The notes beneath the pieces were generated by a model. The model was not told the origin of the DNA. It did not search any database and was given only the letters and a program-made list of their open reading frames with translations. A DNA stretch of 64,000 nt, taken from contig NZ_CP157456.1 in NCBI RefSeq assembly GCF_041549525.1, forward strand, positions 4,278,001 through 4,342,000, given 5' to 3'. Every line of letters begins with the position of its first letter. Position 1 is the first letter of the stretch. Below, in pieces: positions 42,092-51,099 of the stretch. This DNA comes from Paenarthrobacter aurescens. GTDB lineage: Bacteria > Actinomycetota > Actinomycetes > Actinomycetales > Micrococcaceae. A program made the position numbers and the translations under genes.

Positions 42092-42107
42092 CGTCTGCCA
42101 ACTTACG

Positions 42108-45100
42108 CTACGGAGCGCAGGTGAACTTCGCATCACCCCAAACACCGTGAGCGCCGTTGATGGAGCCGGAGGGGTCAACCACCAATTCCACGTATGCGGC
42201 ACCAGTGAGGTCCACGGATACCGACTCCGGCGCGAAGCCCGGCGTGTAGGTGCGGGACTGATACTTGTTCACGCCATCGGCATTGACCTTGAAGATGATG
42301 TTGCCGCCGAAGCCACTCTCAAGGCCCACCTGGGAAGTGAATGAGCTGCACTTTCCACCCAGGTAATAGGTGATCTTTGAGGGAGCGTGGACGCCAAGGC
42401 CCTTGCTGAACACAGGCTGCTGACCGGTGGCGGGATCGGTGTAGTTGATGGCCAGCGCCTTGTCCGGGGACGATGCCGAGTCCTTGTTTGCCACGTTTTT
42501 GCCGATCACGCCGTAGCCGTTCAATGCCTGGACCCACGGAGTTTCAGAGGCGTACACCGAGCCAACCGGCACCTCGGGCAAGGGCTGAGTGGTCACCTTC
42601 CAGTCGAAGAACTTCACCCGGGTGTCAGTGGGCAGGGTGACCGATGCCAGCTCTTTGGTGGGATTGAGCCGGACCGTATTGGAGAAGGCCTGGTACTTGT
42701 ACTGCGTGTACTCCGGCGACGGTCCGTTGGCGTTGTTCCTGCCCTGCTCCGAAACGGCCACCACTGCCCCGTTGAGGACGGAGGGCTGCAACCAGTTGGG
42801 GAAGAAGATGGATTGCTGCTCGGTGGTCCCGTCCGCGTAGCTCAGCGTCAAAACCGGGCTGGTTCCATTGCCTACCGCGGCGGATCCGAGCACAGCCAAG
42901 TGCGTTCCCTTGCCCTGGACGGCGATGGTCTGAGCGGAGAGTGCCACGGAGTTGGGAACGTCCGGGCCAACGGCAGGCCACGTGTAGTCAACCTGGGTCG
43001 GCTTTCCGGCATCCACGGTCACGGTGCTGCCCGGCCGGACACCGCCTGCCGGTACCGTAGCGGCCGCCAGCTGTTCGGCAGCGAAGGTGGCCCCTCCGCC
43101 GTCGAAGTTTCCAAGCGCCTTGCCGGCCACGGTGGTGATTGAGACGGTGTTGTAGGCCGAGGCCAAGGAACCGTAAGCCACATAGATCTGGTTGCCGCCT
43201 GTCACGGTCTGCAGCGAACCGGAAGAAACGTACGACGCCGATACCCGCACGGTCTGTTGGCCCGCCTTCGCGCTGGTGCCCGGCTTGATGACGAACGTGG
43301 CGGTTACCGTGGCGCCGCCTTCAACCTTGGCTGCGGTTGCTCCGGAGGAAGAGACCACAGTCCAGCCCTCAGGGAGCACCGGAGTCAGCACCACGTTGCT
43401 CTTGGCCTTGGCACCAGTGTTCACAAAGGCCGCGGTGACCGTGGTTTCCTGATCCTGGAAGACCTGCTGACCGGTGGTTACACGAACTTCAGCAGCTGAG
43501 TCCTCCTGGCTCTTGCCACCCAACGGCCCTGCTTGCTGGAGCTGGACTGTGGCGGTCTGGTTTGACGCAATGGACCCTGTCTTGACCCAGATAGTGCCGT
43601 TGTTGGCCTCATCGAAGAACCAGCCGGTTGCTGCTGCGGCGTAGGCGGCCTGGGTAGAGTGCTGGGCGAGCTTGGTGCCGCCGATCTTCACGTCCTTGGG
43701 TGCTGCGCCGGCGTGGACCTTCAGCTCGTAGGGACGGGCAGCGGCCTTGCCGGTGTACTCACCCTTCCGCTCACCGATGGAGACCATCACACTGCTGTTG
43801 CCGGTGCCCGGAGCGTCTACGGTGAAGAGCTGGCTGGAGGACTTGCCGTCCTTGAATTCGCGGGTGACTTTGTCATCCTCGTACAGCGTGAAGGTGTCCT
43901 GGCCCTGAGCGTAAACGTCCAAAGTGATCATGGAATCCTCGGGAACCAAGGACGCGTTGCGCGCCACGATGCCTTGCGGGATCACTGCACCTGCACGAAC
44001 GAAGACCGGCAGCTTGTCCAGAGGGGCGTTGTAACCGTTGAGGATCTGACCACCCTGGTAGAGCTTGCCTGTCCAGTAATCCACCCACTGCTGGCCCGCC
44101 GGGAGGAAGATGCCGTTGCGGACGTCGGTCTGGGTGAAGACCGGGGCCACCAGGAAGTCGGAGCCGAGCATGAACTGGTTGTTTGCCTCGGCACCGTAGG
44201 ACCATTCCTGATCAGGGAATTCCAGGGCCATGGAGCGCATCATGGAAACGCCTGTTGCCGACGATTCCTGGGCGAGGGTGTAGATGAAGGGCATGAGTTT
44301 CTGGCGGAGCTGGAGGTACTGGCGGTTGATGGCCGTGGCTTCGTCACCGTAGAGCCACGGACGCTTGTCAGTGGCTGCCCAGCCGGACATGGAGTACAGC
44401 GCCGGAGCGAAGGCCTTCCACTGGAGATCGCGGACGTAGGACTCTGCCGAACCACCGAAGATCCCGTCAACGTCGCCCGTGGTGAACGCCAAACCTGAGT
44501 TGCCGGCACCGGTGAGGGCCGAGACCTGCCAGCGGACGGCGTCGAGGTTTCCTGAATGGTCCCCCGTCCATTGCATGCCGCAGCGCTGGGAGCCGGCCCA
44601 GCCTTCCACCATCAGCGAGGTACCGCGGGCATCGGAGTACTGCTCAATGCCGCCGTGGGCGGCCTCGCAACCGGTGAGTGCTTGGCGGTAGCCCTGACCC
44701 ACCCACGCGACGTCGAGCTTCCGGAGGCGGACGCCGGCCTCGCCCACTTCGTACTCCTGGTTGGTCAGGGAACGCTGCGTCCACAGGCCAACTTTGAGGT
44801 CGGTTTCTTCCTCGATGTTGCTCACGGTTTCCGGGAGTTGCTGGTATTCGCAGCCGTAGCCGTCGTTGACCAGCATCCAGCCTGCAGGCATGTCGTTCTC
44901 AACAAATTTTCGCGCAGTCTTGATCGCATCCGGGGTACGTTGCTTGGCACCGTCCGGGTCACCGTAGCCGGAGGAGGAATAGCCCGGGTTGGAGCGGTTG
45001 TAGCAGTCAGCATCGCCGTACTCCAGGGCGTACACCGGGGGCATCATGGGCTTGCCGGTCAATGTGGTGTAGGCGCCGAGCGACTGCTTGTAGTCACCCA

Positions 45101-45947
45101 CGAAGTAGTAGGCGTCAAAGCGCTTTTCCTCATGCGTGGTGGTGGGCTGGCCGGCAAAGTTATAGGACCCGCGGGCAAACGTGTCGCGGAGTACGCCGTA
45201 GCCCTTGGAGGACATGTAGTAAGGCACTGCGTTGGGGTAGCCGTCGTCATCCCAGTCGAAGTTCCTGGCAATGTTGATCAGGGCGCCTGTATGGACAGAA
45301 CGGCCGTTTTGCATGCCGCCGCCAATGAACTGCTCACCGTCCTGTTGAGCCAGGTGCTGCGTGGCTGAGTTGGCGCCGAAAGTGATGGGCGCGGACTCTT
45401 CCAGCACCAACGAGCCGTCAGCCCTGAGAACGCGAAGTTGCGTGGTGGCCTTGTTGATCTCGACGCTGATTTTGGCGGTCTTTAGGACCAACCAGTCGCC
45501 GTCGGTAATGGTGGGGGCGACGCCCGGGAACTTGTCCTTGCCCACTACGATGTTGGCGGTCCTGGCGGGGTCGCCTTGGTCAGTGTTGGCGGGATCGGTG
45601 AAGTTTCCGCTGGGGTCAGCTTCCAGGCGGAAGTTGCCGTCGTCCAGGAACGTGACGCGGATGGCGCCCTTCTCCGCGGAAAGGTGGACGACGTTGCCGG
45701 ACTGGGTGAACCCGGTCACCGCTCCGAGAGGTACTCCGGCGGCATCGACGGGGACTTCGGGGGTGACTGCTTTGATGGCGGCCGGATCGCCGGGAGCGGC
45801 ATTGGCGGCGGTGAAGGAGAGCGCGGGGATGGTTCCTGCGAGGAGCAGCGAGGCCAAGCCAAGGGAGGCGGCCTTCCTGACTAGCTTTTTGGCTCGTCCG
45901 GGGCTGGTGGGGACAGCGCCGGATAAGCCCAATGCGGGTGCGGACAT
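42108..45947 (-). CDS. Secreted GH31 glycoside hydrolase with NPCBM-type C-terminal domain
   Basis: The 1279-residue exported enzyme has a Sec signal ending near AANAAPG. GH31 text includes RKLDVAWVGQGYRQ (likely nucleophile Asp, about residue 410), MQWTGDHSGNLDAVRWQ (likely acid/base Asp, about 461) and FVRAGAVIPQG in the beta-sandwich after the barrel. A NEW3-like Ig domain follows. The C-terminus is an NPCBM-like galactose-binding domain (KGLGVHAPSKITYYLGG). GH31 enzymes split alpha-glucosides, alpha-xylosides or alpha-galactosides; the specificity is open. A two-component pair lies upstream. Confidence 0.9.
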   Translation of the reverse strand: MSAPALGLSGAVPTSPGRAKKLVRKAASLGLASLLLAGTIPALSFTAANAAPGDPAAIKAVTPEVPVDAAGVPLGAVTGFTQSGNVVHLSAEKGAIRVTFLDDGNFRLEADPSGNFTDPANTDQGDPARTANIVVGKDKFPGVAPTITDGDWLVLKTAKISVEINKATTQLRVLRADGSLVLEESAPITFGANSATQHLAQQDGEQFIGGGMQNGRSVHTGALINIARNFDWDDDGYPNAVPYYMSSKGYGVLRDTFARGSYNFAGQPTTTHEEKRFDAYYFVGDYKQSLGAYTTLTGKPMMPPVYALEYGDADCYNRSNPGYSSSGYGDPDGAKQRTPDAIKTARKFVENDMPAGWMLVNDGYGCEYQQLPETVSNIEEETDLKVGLWTQRSLTNQEYEVGEAGVRLRKLDVAWVGQGYRQALTGCEAAHGGIEQYSDARGTSLMVEGWAGSQRCGMQWTGDHSGNLDAVRWQVSALTGAGNSGLAFTTGDVDGIFGGSAESYVRDLQWKAFAPALYSMSGWAATDKRPWLYGDEATAINRQYLQLRQKLMPFIYTLAQESSATGVSMMRSMALEFPDQEWSYGAEANNQFMLGSDFLVAPVFTQTDVRNGIFLPAGQQWVDYWTGKLYQGGQILNGYNAPLDKLPVFVRAGAVIPQGIVARNASLVPEDSMITLDVYAQGQDTFTLYEDDKVTREFKDGKSSSQLFTVDAPGTGNSSVMVSIGERKGEYTGKAAARPYELKVHAGAAPKDVKIGGTKLAQHSTQAAYAAAATGWFFDEANNGTIWVKTGSIASNQTATVQLQQAGPLGGKSQEDSAAEVRVTTGQQVFQDQETTVTAAFVNTGAKAKSNVVLTPVLPEGWTVVSSSGATAAKVEGGATVTATFVIKPGTSAKAGQQTVRVSASYVSSGSLQTVTGGNQIYVAYGSLASAYNTVSITTVAGKALGNFDGGGATFAAEQLAAATVPAGGVRPGSTVTVDAGKPTQVDYTWPAVGPDVPNSVALSAQTIAVQGKGTHLAVLGSAAVGNGTSPVLTLSYADGTTEQQSIFFPNWLQPSVLNGAVVAVSEQGRNNANGPSPEYTQYKYQAFSNTVRLNPTKELASVTLPTDTRVKFFDWKVTTQPLPEVPVGSVYASETPWVQALNGYGVIGKNVANKDSASSPDKALAINYTDPATGQQPVFSKGLGVHAPSKITYYLGGKCSSFTSQVGLESGFGGNIIFKVNADGVNKYQSRTYTPGFAPESVSVDLTGAAYVELVVDPSGSINGAHGVWGDAKFTCAP

Positions 45948-46063
45948 GTGAGGCCAACTTTCGACGAGTGACTTTTTGTGATCTAACCCATAGCGAAACG
46001 TGCACTAATCGTCACCGCAAAAAGGCCAAAGGTCAACCGTTTCACCAAAATTGCTTAGGGCAG

Positions 46064-46720
46064 TCAGCGCCCGCGGATGATCCTTCGCTGCGTCGCCACA
46101 GCGATGGCAGCAGTCCGGTTGTCCACCCCGAGCTTCGAGTAGATGTGCACCAAGTGGGTCTTCACCGTGGCCTCGGAAATGAAGAGTTGCTTGGCCATGG
46201 CACGGTTGCTCATGCCCGTGGCCAGAAGCTCCAACAGCTGCACTTCCCGGGCACTCAAAGCGGGCGAAGGATTCCGGATGCGGCCCATGAGCCGCGCCGC
46301 CACCTCCGGCGCAAGGGCAGTTTGCCCCGCCGCGGCGGACAGGACGGCCTGCCTGATCTGCTCGGGCGGGGCGTCTTTGAGCATGTAGCCGCTCGCGCCG
46401 GCCTCCACTGCGGCGAGGATGTCGGCGTCGGTGTCGTACGTGGTCAGAATCAGCACGGGCGGCGGGGGAGTCCCGGCCTCGCCCGCCTTGATCTTCTCCG
46501 TGGCCGTCACCCCGTCCATTCCGCTGCCCATCTGCAGGTCCATGAGCACCAGATCCACCGGCTGGCCCAGCGTGTGCAGCTTGCGGAGTTCGGTCAGCGC
46601 GGCATCACCATCAGCGGCCTCCGCAACCACGGTCACACCCGGGAAATCGGCGAGCATTGCCCGCAAACCCGCCCGAACCACCGGGTGATCATCCACCAGC
46701 AACACGCGAATCCCACTCAC
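46064..46720 (-). CDS. NarL/LuxR-type response regulator
   Basis: The 218-residue protein has a receiver: VLLVDDHPVVRAGLRAML, phospho-Asp in VDLVLMDLQMGSGMDGV, and Lys in MLKDAPP. The LuxR helix-turn-helix is LSAREVQLLELLATGMSNRAM, then SEATVKTHLVHIYSKL. GTG 46720 overlaps the kinase stop by GTGA. It forms a LiaSR-like pair with the kinase, divergent from an ABC exporter that is its likely target. Confidence 0.93.
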   Translation of the reverse strand: MSGIRVLLVDDHPVVRAGLRAMLADFPGVTVVAEAADGDAALTELRKLHTLGQPVDLVLMDLQMGSGMDGVTATEKIKAGEAGTPPPPVLILTTYDTDADILAAVEAGASGYMLKDAPPEQIRQAVLSAAAGQTALAPEVAARLMGRIRNPSPALSAREVQLLELLATGMSNRAMAKQLFISEATVKTHLVHIYSKLGVDNRTAAIAVATQRRIIRGR

Positions 46721-47994
46721 GCAGCACCCTCCGCCGGAAGCGGTACCCGGACAGCAACCACAGTCCCCTCCCCAGGGGCTGACTCAATTTCCATTCGACC
46801 ATCCAACGCCGCCAGCCGCTCGCGCAAACTCTGAAGCCCGACGCCGGTTCCGTCGCCACGCGCCGTACCGGCCGCCGTCGACGGCTCGAATCCTATGCCG
46901 TCGTCAAAAACGTCCAAGGTCACTTCCCCTCCAAGGAAGGACAGGGTCACGACGGCTGCGCGCGCGTGGGCGTGTGCCCACACGTTTGCGAGGGAAGCCT
47001 GGGCGGCCCGGAGCAGGGTGGTCTGGTACGTATTCGGCAGCTCAACAGGCGTACCCACCAGTTCGAAGCGACAGCGCAACGCGGACCCCCGGGCTGCAGC
47101 TTCCGTCTCCGTTTTCGCGCACAGCCTCCGCAGCGTGTCCACAAGTCCGGACTCTTCAAGATCCGGGGAACGCAGGCCGCGAACAAAGCTGCGGGCCTCG
47201 GCAAGGTTGGTGGAGGCCGTGTCCTGAACCGTCCTCAGCCGCTCCTTCGCAGCCGTGGTGTTGCCTTGGTCCAAGGCTTTCGCCGCCGATCTGCCCATCA
47301 GAATGATGCTTGAGAAGCCCTGGGCCAAAGTGTCGTGAATTTCCCGGGCGAGCCGTTCACGTTCGGCGAGCATTCCGGCGTCGTGCTGGGTCTTGGCGAG
47401 TTCGGCGCGCGTCCTGCGAAGCTCGTCTGCCACAGCACGCTGGTTTTCCGCTTCGAGGAACAGGGCACGGTAAGCCAGGCCGGTGACCACGGCGAAGACT
47501 GCCCCAAACACTGGCCCCAGGACCATGGCAAGCTGCAAACCGCCGTCGGACGCGCCCCTGCTGTGGAACCAAAGCGTGCCCACCAGAAGCGCAGTGCTCA
47601 CGGCAATAACTGACAACGCTGGGCCACGGGGGAGCAGGTGCAGTTGCAGGAAGAACAACGGGAAGGCCACCCATGCGAAGTCGCTGCTGACCAGGAGGAG
47701 CAGCAACCACAGGAGCATCACCGCTCCCAGCCACCAGCGTGCATAGGGTGCCGGGTTGAACCGGGTGGGAACAGTCGCGTGGCGTTTCTCCAGGAGAGTC
47801 CCGCCGAGGTACACCAGCGCCAGCAGGGCAGAAAGCCCCAGACCGGCGGCCAGGGCCACAGCCGACGCCGCACCACTGGTTCCCATTCCCGTCATCAAAC
47901 GGACCACGGCCACCAGCAACAGAACCGCGAAACCTACATGCAGGCTCACGCGCAGCACGCGGAGGATAGTGGCTGCGCCAGCGGGAGACTGCAT
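46717..47994 (-). CDS. Sensor histidine kinase (HisKA_3 type)
   Basis: The 425-residue protein has about six membrane helices (residues 12-170). A coiled segment (ENQRAVADELRRTRAELAKTQ) leads to the phospho-acceptor His in RLAREIHDTLAQGFSSI. The ATPase part has VFDDGIGFEPSTAAG and GTGVGLQSLRERLA. There is no sizeable external domain, so it senses membrane stress. TACGCT at 48002-48007 lies 7 nt before the ATG, indicating a leaderless mRNA. Confidence 0.92.
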   Translation of the reverse strand: MQSPAGAATILRVLRVSLHVGFAVLLLVAVVRLMTGMGTSGAASAVALAAGLGLSALLALVYLGGTLLEKRHATVPTRFNPAPYARWWLGAVMLLWLLLLLVSSDFAWVAFPLFFLQLHLLPRGPALSVIAVSTALLVGTLWFHSRGASDGGLQLAMVLGPVFGAVFAVVTGLAYRALFLEAENQRAVADELRRTRAELAKTQHDAGMLAERERLAREIHDTLAQGFSSIILMGRSAAKALDQGNTTAAKERLRTVQDTASTNLAEARSFVRGLRSPDLEESGLVDTLRRLCAKTETEAAARGSALRCRFELVGTPVELPNTYQTTLLRAAQASLANVWAHAHARAAVVTLSFLGGEVTLDVFDDGIGFEPSTAAGTARGDGTGVGLQSLRERLAALDGRMEIESAPGEGTVVAVRVPLPAEGAA

Positions 47995-48189
47995 GCTTCA
48001 CAGCGTATCCCCGGCGTGAAGTAAACCGCCCCGAACCCGGCCCTGTGCGGCCTGAATCAACCATTCGGATGATCTCTGGCTCAACCCCACGATGCCAGCC
48101 AATCCACCCGGCTCCCGATGCCCCTCAGGCCTATCGCCGGAAGAGTTGATATAGCCGGGATCAAGCCCGCATTGAATCGAAGGAATCCG

Positions 48190-49269
48190 ATGTTTCTTGC
48201 CATCCGCGACATCCGTTTCGCCAAGGGCCGCTTTGCGCTCATGGGCAGCGTGGTCGCCCTGATCACCTTGCTGCTGGTCATGCTGTCCGGGCTGACGGCG
48301 GGCTTGGGCAACCAGTCGACGTCGGCCCTTGGGGCCCTGCCTGTGCAGCAGATTGCCTTCGGCGCACCCGCTGGGGCCGAGCCAAAGGCTTCGTACACCG
48401 AGTCCGAAGTTTCCGCTGGTCAGCTCGCGGCATGGCGGGATCAGCCGGGCGTTGCCTCCGCGGAGGCGCTGGGAATCAGCCAAACCCGTTTTCAGTCACT
48501 GAGTGATGGCGGGACTCCGGCTGGAACCGCCAATGTTGCAGTCTTTGGCGGCGGCCTGGCACCGTCAGCGGTGGAGGACGGGACGGTGGCGGTGGGTGAA
48601 TCGCTGGCCAAGGAACTGGCGTTGGACGTCGGCAGCCGTGTCCGTGCGGGAGGGACAGACCTGAGGGTTTCAGCTGTTGTGGAGGACCAGTGGTACTCCC
48701 ACACCGGCGTGGTGTGGACCTCCCTGGACACGTGGCGGTCCATCGCCCACGCGGCACCTGGCTCTGCCACGGTGATCGCCGCAACCTTCGACGATGGCGC
48801 TTCCGTGGACGTCGACGCCGCCAACGCAGCGGCCGGCACAGTCAGCACGGATCCGGTGGGCTCATTCCAGGCGCTGGCCTCCTACAAAAGCGAGAACGGC
48901 TCACTCATGCTGATGCAGGCATTTCTCTATGGAATCTCGGCCTTGGTGATCGTGGCCTTCCTGACTGTGTGGACTGTGCAGCGCACACGTGACATCGCTG
49001 TCCTCAAAGCCTTGGGTGCATCATCGGCCTACGTGCTGCGCGATGCCCTTACCCAGGCGGCCATGGTGCTGCTGGCGGGAGCGTTTGTGGGTGGTCTCCT
49101 CGGCCTTGCCGGCGGGTTTTTTGCGTCCCAGGCAGCCCCCTTCCTGATCACGCCTTTAACCACTCTTGTCCCGATGGTGGGGATTATTCTCCTCGGCCTG
49201 GCAGGCGCTGTACTGGCAGTTAGAAGCGTCACCAAGGTGGATCCGCTGTTGGCCCTCGGCGGCAACTAA
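48190..49269 (+). CDS. FtsX/MacB-type ABC transporter permease
   Basis: The protein has 359 residues. One N-terminal helix (about 19-39) is followed by a large outer domain (about 60-245). Three C-terminal helices follow, with the family text ISALVIVAFLTVWTVQRTRDIAVLKALGAS and LLGLAGGFFASQ. ATG 48190 was chosen for AAGGA 5 nt upstream. With the ATPase next door it forms a MacB/LolCD-like exporter, probably for peptides or lipids, divergent from the two-component pair. Confidence 0.9.
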   Translation: MFLAIRDIRFAKGRFALMGSVVALITLLLVMLSGLTAGLGNQSTSALGALPVQQIAFGAPAGAEPKASYTESEVSAGQLAAWRDQPGVASAEALGISQTRFQSLSDGGTPAGTANVAVFGGGLAPSAVEDGTVAVGESLAKELALDVGSRVRAGGTDLRVSAVVEDQWYSHTGVVWTSLDTWRSIAHAAPGSATVIAATFDDGASVDVDAANAAAGTVSTDPVGSFQALASYKSENGSLMLMQAFLYGISALVIVAFLTVWTVQRTRDIAVLKALGASSAYVLRDALTQAAMVLLAGAFVGGLLGLAGGFFASQAAPFLITPLTTLVPMVGIILLGLAGAVLAVRSVTKVDPLLALGGN

Positions 49270-49293
49270 TACATTCCTAGAAAGGCATGCATC

Positions 49294-49986
49294 GTGAGTG
49301 CAGCATTGAACCTGATCAACGTCTCCCTCGAATACCCGGACGGCACCTCAACTCTCAAGGCACTGGACGCCGTCAACCTCAGCGTCCGCCCTGGTGAATA
49401 CCTCTCCCTCGTTGGTCCTTCCGGGTCCGGCAAATCCTCGCTTCTGGCAGTGGCCGCAACCCTCGTAAAGCCCACGGCCGGGCAAGTCATCATCGACCAG
49501 CAGGACGCCTCAGCCCTTTCGCAGGCCGAACGCACAAGCCTTCGCCGGGACAAGGTGGGCATCATCTTCCAGCAACCCAACCTGCTGCCGGCACTGACCG
49601 CCGTCGAGCAGTTGCTGATCCGCGAGCACCTGCGGGGAAGGAGAGGCCGCGGGGAACGGGAGAGGGCCGCTGAGCTGCTGGACGTCGTCGGACTTTCAGA
49701 AGCTGCACACAAGAGGCCGCACCAGTTGTCCGGGGGCCAACGTCAGCGGGTCAACATTGCCAGGGCCCTGATGGGCAAACCCACCGTTCTTCTGGTCGAT
49801 GAGCCCACGGCCGCGCTCGACCATGAACGGAGCGAGTCCATTGTCCGGCTACTGCGGCGGGTGACCGATGAGTTCCGGACTGCCACCGTCATGGTCACGC
49901 ACGACACGGAGTTCCTGGCCCTCACTGATGCAGTGGCCACCATGAGGGACGGACGCATCAGCCGCGCCCTGGTCCCGTCCGCGTAG
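49294..49986 (+). CDS. ABC transporter ATP-binding protein (LolD/MacB type)
   Basis: The 230-residue protein has Walker A GPSGSGKSS, the Q-loop region IIFQQPNLLPALTAVEQL, the signature LSGGQRQRVNIARAL, Walker B VLLVDEPTAALDHERS, and the switch His in VTHDTEFLALTD. The GTG start lies 24 bp after the FtsX-type gene. It powers that exporter. Confidence 0.92.
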   Translation: MSAALNLINVSLEYPDGTSTLKALDAVNLSVRPGEYLSLVGPSGSGKSSLLAVAATLVKPTAGQVIIDQQDASALSQAERTSLRRDKVGIIFQQPNLLPALTAVEQLLIREHLRGRRGRGERERAAELLDVVGLSEAAHKRPHQLSGGQRQRVNIARALMGKPTVLLVDEPTAALDHERSESIVRLLRRVTDEFRTATVMVTHDTEFLALTDAVATMRDGRISRALVPSA

Positions 49987-50004
49987 CCCAGCTCAAGCAG
50001 CCGA

Positions 50005-50403
50005 TCAGTTGGATGGGCCCAGGAGGGCTTCGTCCTGCGCTTCGTCGTAGGCGTCGCGGGCTTCCAGGATGGTGGGCACGTGGCTCTCGGCCCAATGCCG
50101 CAACATGGTCAGCGGCTGCAGCAGGGACTCGCCCAGAGCCGTCAGCTCATACTCCACCCGGGGCGGTACCTGCGCGTACACGGTCCGTGTAATCAAACCG
50201 TCCCGCTCCAGGGCGCGAAGGGTTTGCGTCAGAACCTTCGGAGTAACAACGTTCACCATTTTGCGCAGTTCTGAGAACCGAACAGGCCCGTCACCCAGCA
50301 CCTGGATCACCAGGGACGCCCATTTGTCTCCGATGCGCTGGAACACCACCCGCGACGGGCAGTTGGGGTCGAGGATATTGCCTGGGAGATCTTTAGTATC
50401 CAA
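50005..50403 (-). CDS. HxlR-family transcriptional regulator
   Basis: The 132-residue protein has the HxlR winged-helix text: CPSRVVFQRIGDKWASLVIQ, then GPVRFSELRKMVNVVTPKVLTQTLR and ERDGLITRTVYAQVPPRVEYELT. A Cys near the N-terminus (NCPS) is common in redox- or aldehyde-sensing members. It is divergent from the NAD(P)-binding gene. GTATCCA repeats in the 84-bp gap are likely binding sites. Confidence 0.9.
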   Translation of the reverse strand: MDTKDLPGNILDPNCPSRVVFQRIGDKWASLVIQVLGDGPVRFSELRKMVNVVTPKVLTQTLRALERDGLITRTVYAQVPPRVEYELTALGESLLQPLTMLRHWAESHVPTILEARDAYDEAQDEALLGPSN

Positions 50404-50470
50404 AAGGTAACTCGGTTCCTTTGAAGCTATCAGTATCCAATGGATACCGTGGGGGATGTTGCAAGGATAC
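50396..50470. promoter_or_regulatory. Candidate HxlR operator set
   Basis: A near-perfect palindrome GTATCCA-A-TGGATAC lies at 50433-50447, centred in the divergent gap. Half-sites GTATCCA (50396-50402, overlapping the hxlR start codon) and GGATAC (50465-50470) flank it, roughly three helical turns away on each side. Confidence 0.7.
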
Positions 50471-50487
50471 CAATCTCAAGGAGAGCT

Positions 50488-51093
50488 ATGAAAATCGCAG
50501 TCTACGGCGCCACGGGCATGGTCGGCAGCCAGATCGTCAACGAGTCCCTCACCCGCGGCCACGAGGTCACGGCCATCTCCCGCAAGGGCGCAGAGGTTCC
50601 CGGCGCTGCCGCTCAAGCAGCTGATCAGGCTGACGCTGAGATCTTCGCCTCCATCGCCAAAGAGCACGACGTCGTGGTGCTGGCTACGGGACCCAGCCGC
50701 ACCGGCGGCGATCATTCAGAATGGCTCGACGCCATGGCTACTGCGTACAGCAACGCCGAAGGCACCCGCCTGATGATCGTTGGAGGCGCCGGAACCCTTG
50801 AGGTGGACGGCGTCCGCCTGCTCGACTCTCCGGACTTCCCGGAGGCCTACAAGGCTGAAGCCACCACCGCGGCCAAGGCCCTGGAAACCGTGAGGAAATC
50901 CCCGGAATCCCTGGACTGGACGGTCCTGGCCCCCGCCCCCGTCATCCAGCCGGGCGAGCGTACAGGAGAGTACGCGGTGGCCAAGGATTCACCCGCCGGC
51001 GGCAGCATCTCCACCCAGGACTACGCTGTGGCCATGTTGGACGAGATCGAACGCCCGGCTCACCGGCGCGCCCGCTTCACGGCCGCCAACTAA
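50488..51093 (+). CDS. NAD(P)H-binding, NmrA-like protein
   Basis: The 201-residue Rossmann protein starts KIAVYGATGMVGSQIVNESL (GxxGxxG) and contains LMIVGGAGTLEVDG and WTVLAPAPVIQPG, typical of atypical short-chain dehydrogenases near NmrA/YhfK. AAGGAGA stands 5 nt before ATG 50488. Control by the divergent HxlR protein is likely, which suggests a role in quinone, aldehyde or redox stress. Confidence 0.87.
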   Translation: MKIAVYGATGMVGSQIVNESLTRGHEVTAISRKGAEVPGAAAQAADQADAEIFASIAKEHDVVVLATGPSRTGGDHSEWLDAMATAYSNAEGTRLMIVGGAGTLEVDGVRLLDSPDFPEAYKAEATTAAKALETVRKSPESLDWTVLAPAPVIQPGERTGEYAVAKDSPAGGSISTQDYAVAMLDEIERPAHRRARFTAAN

Positions 51094-51099
51094 GGGCAG

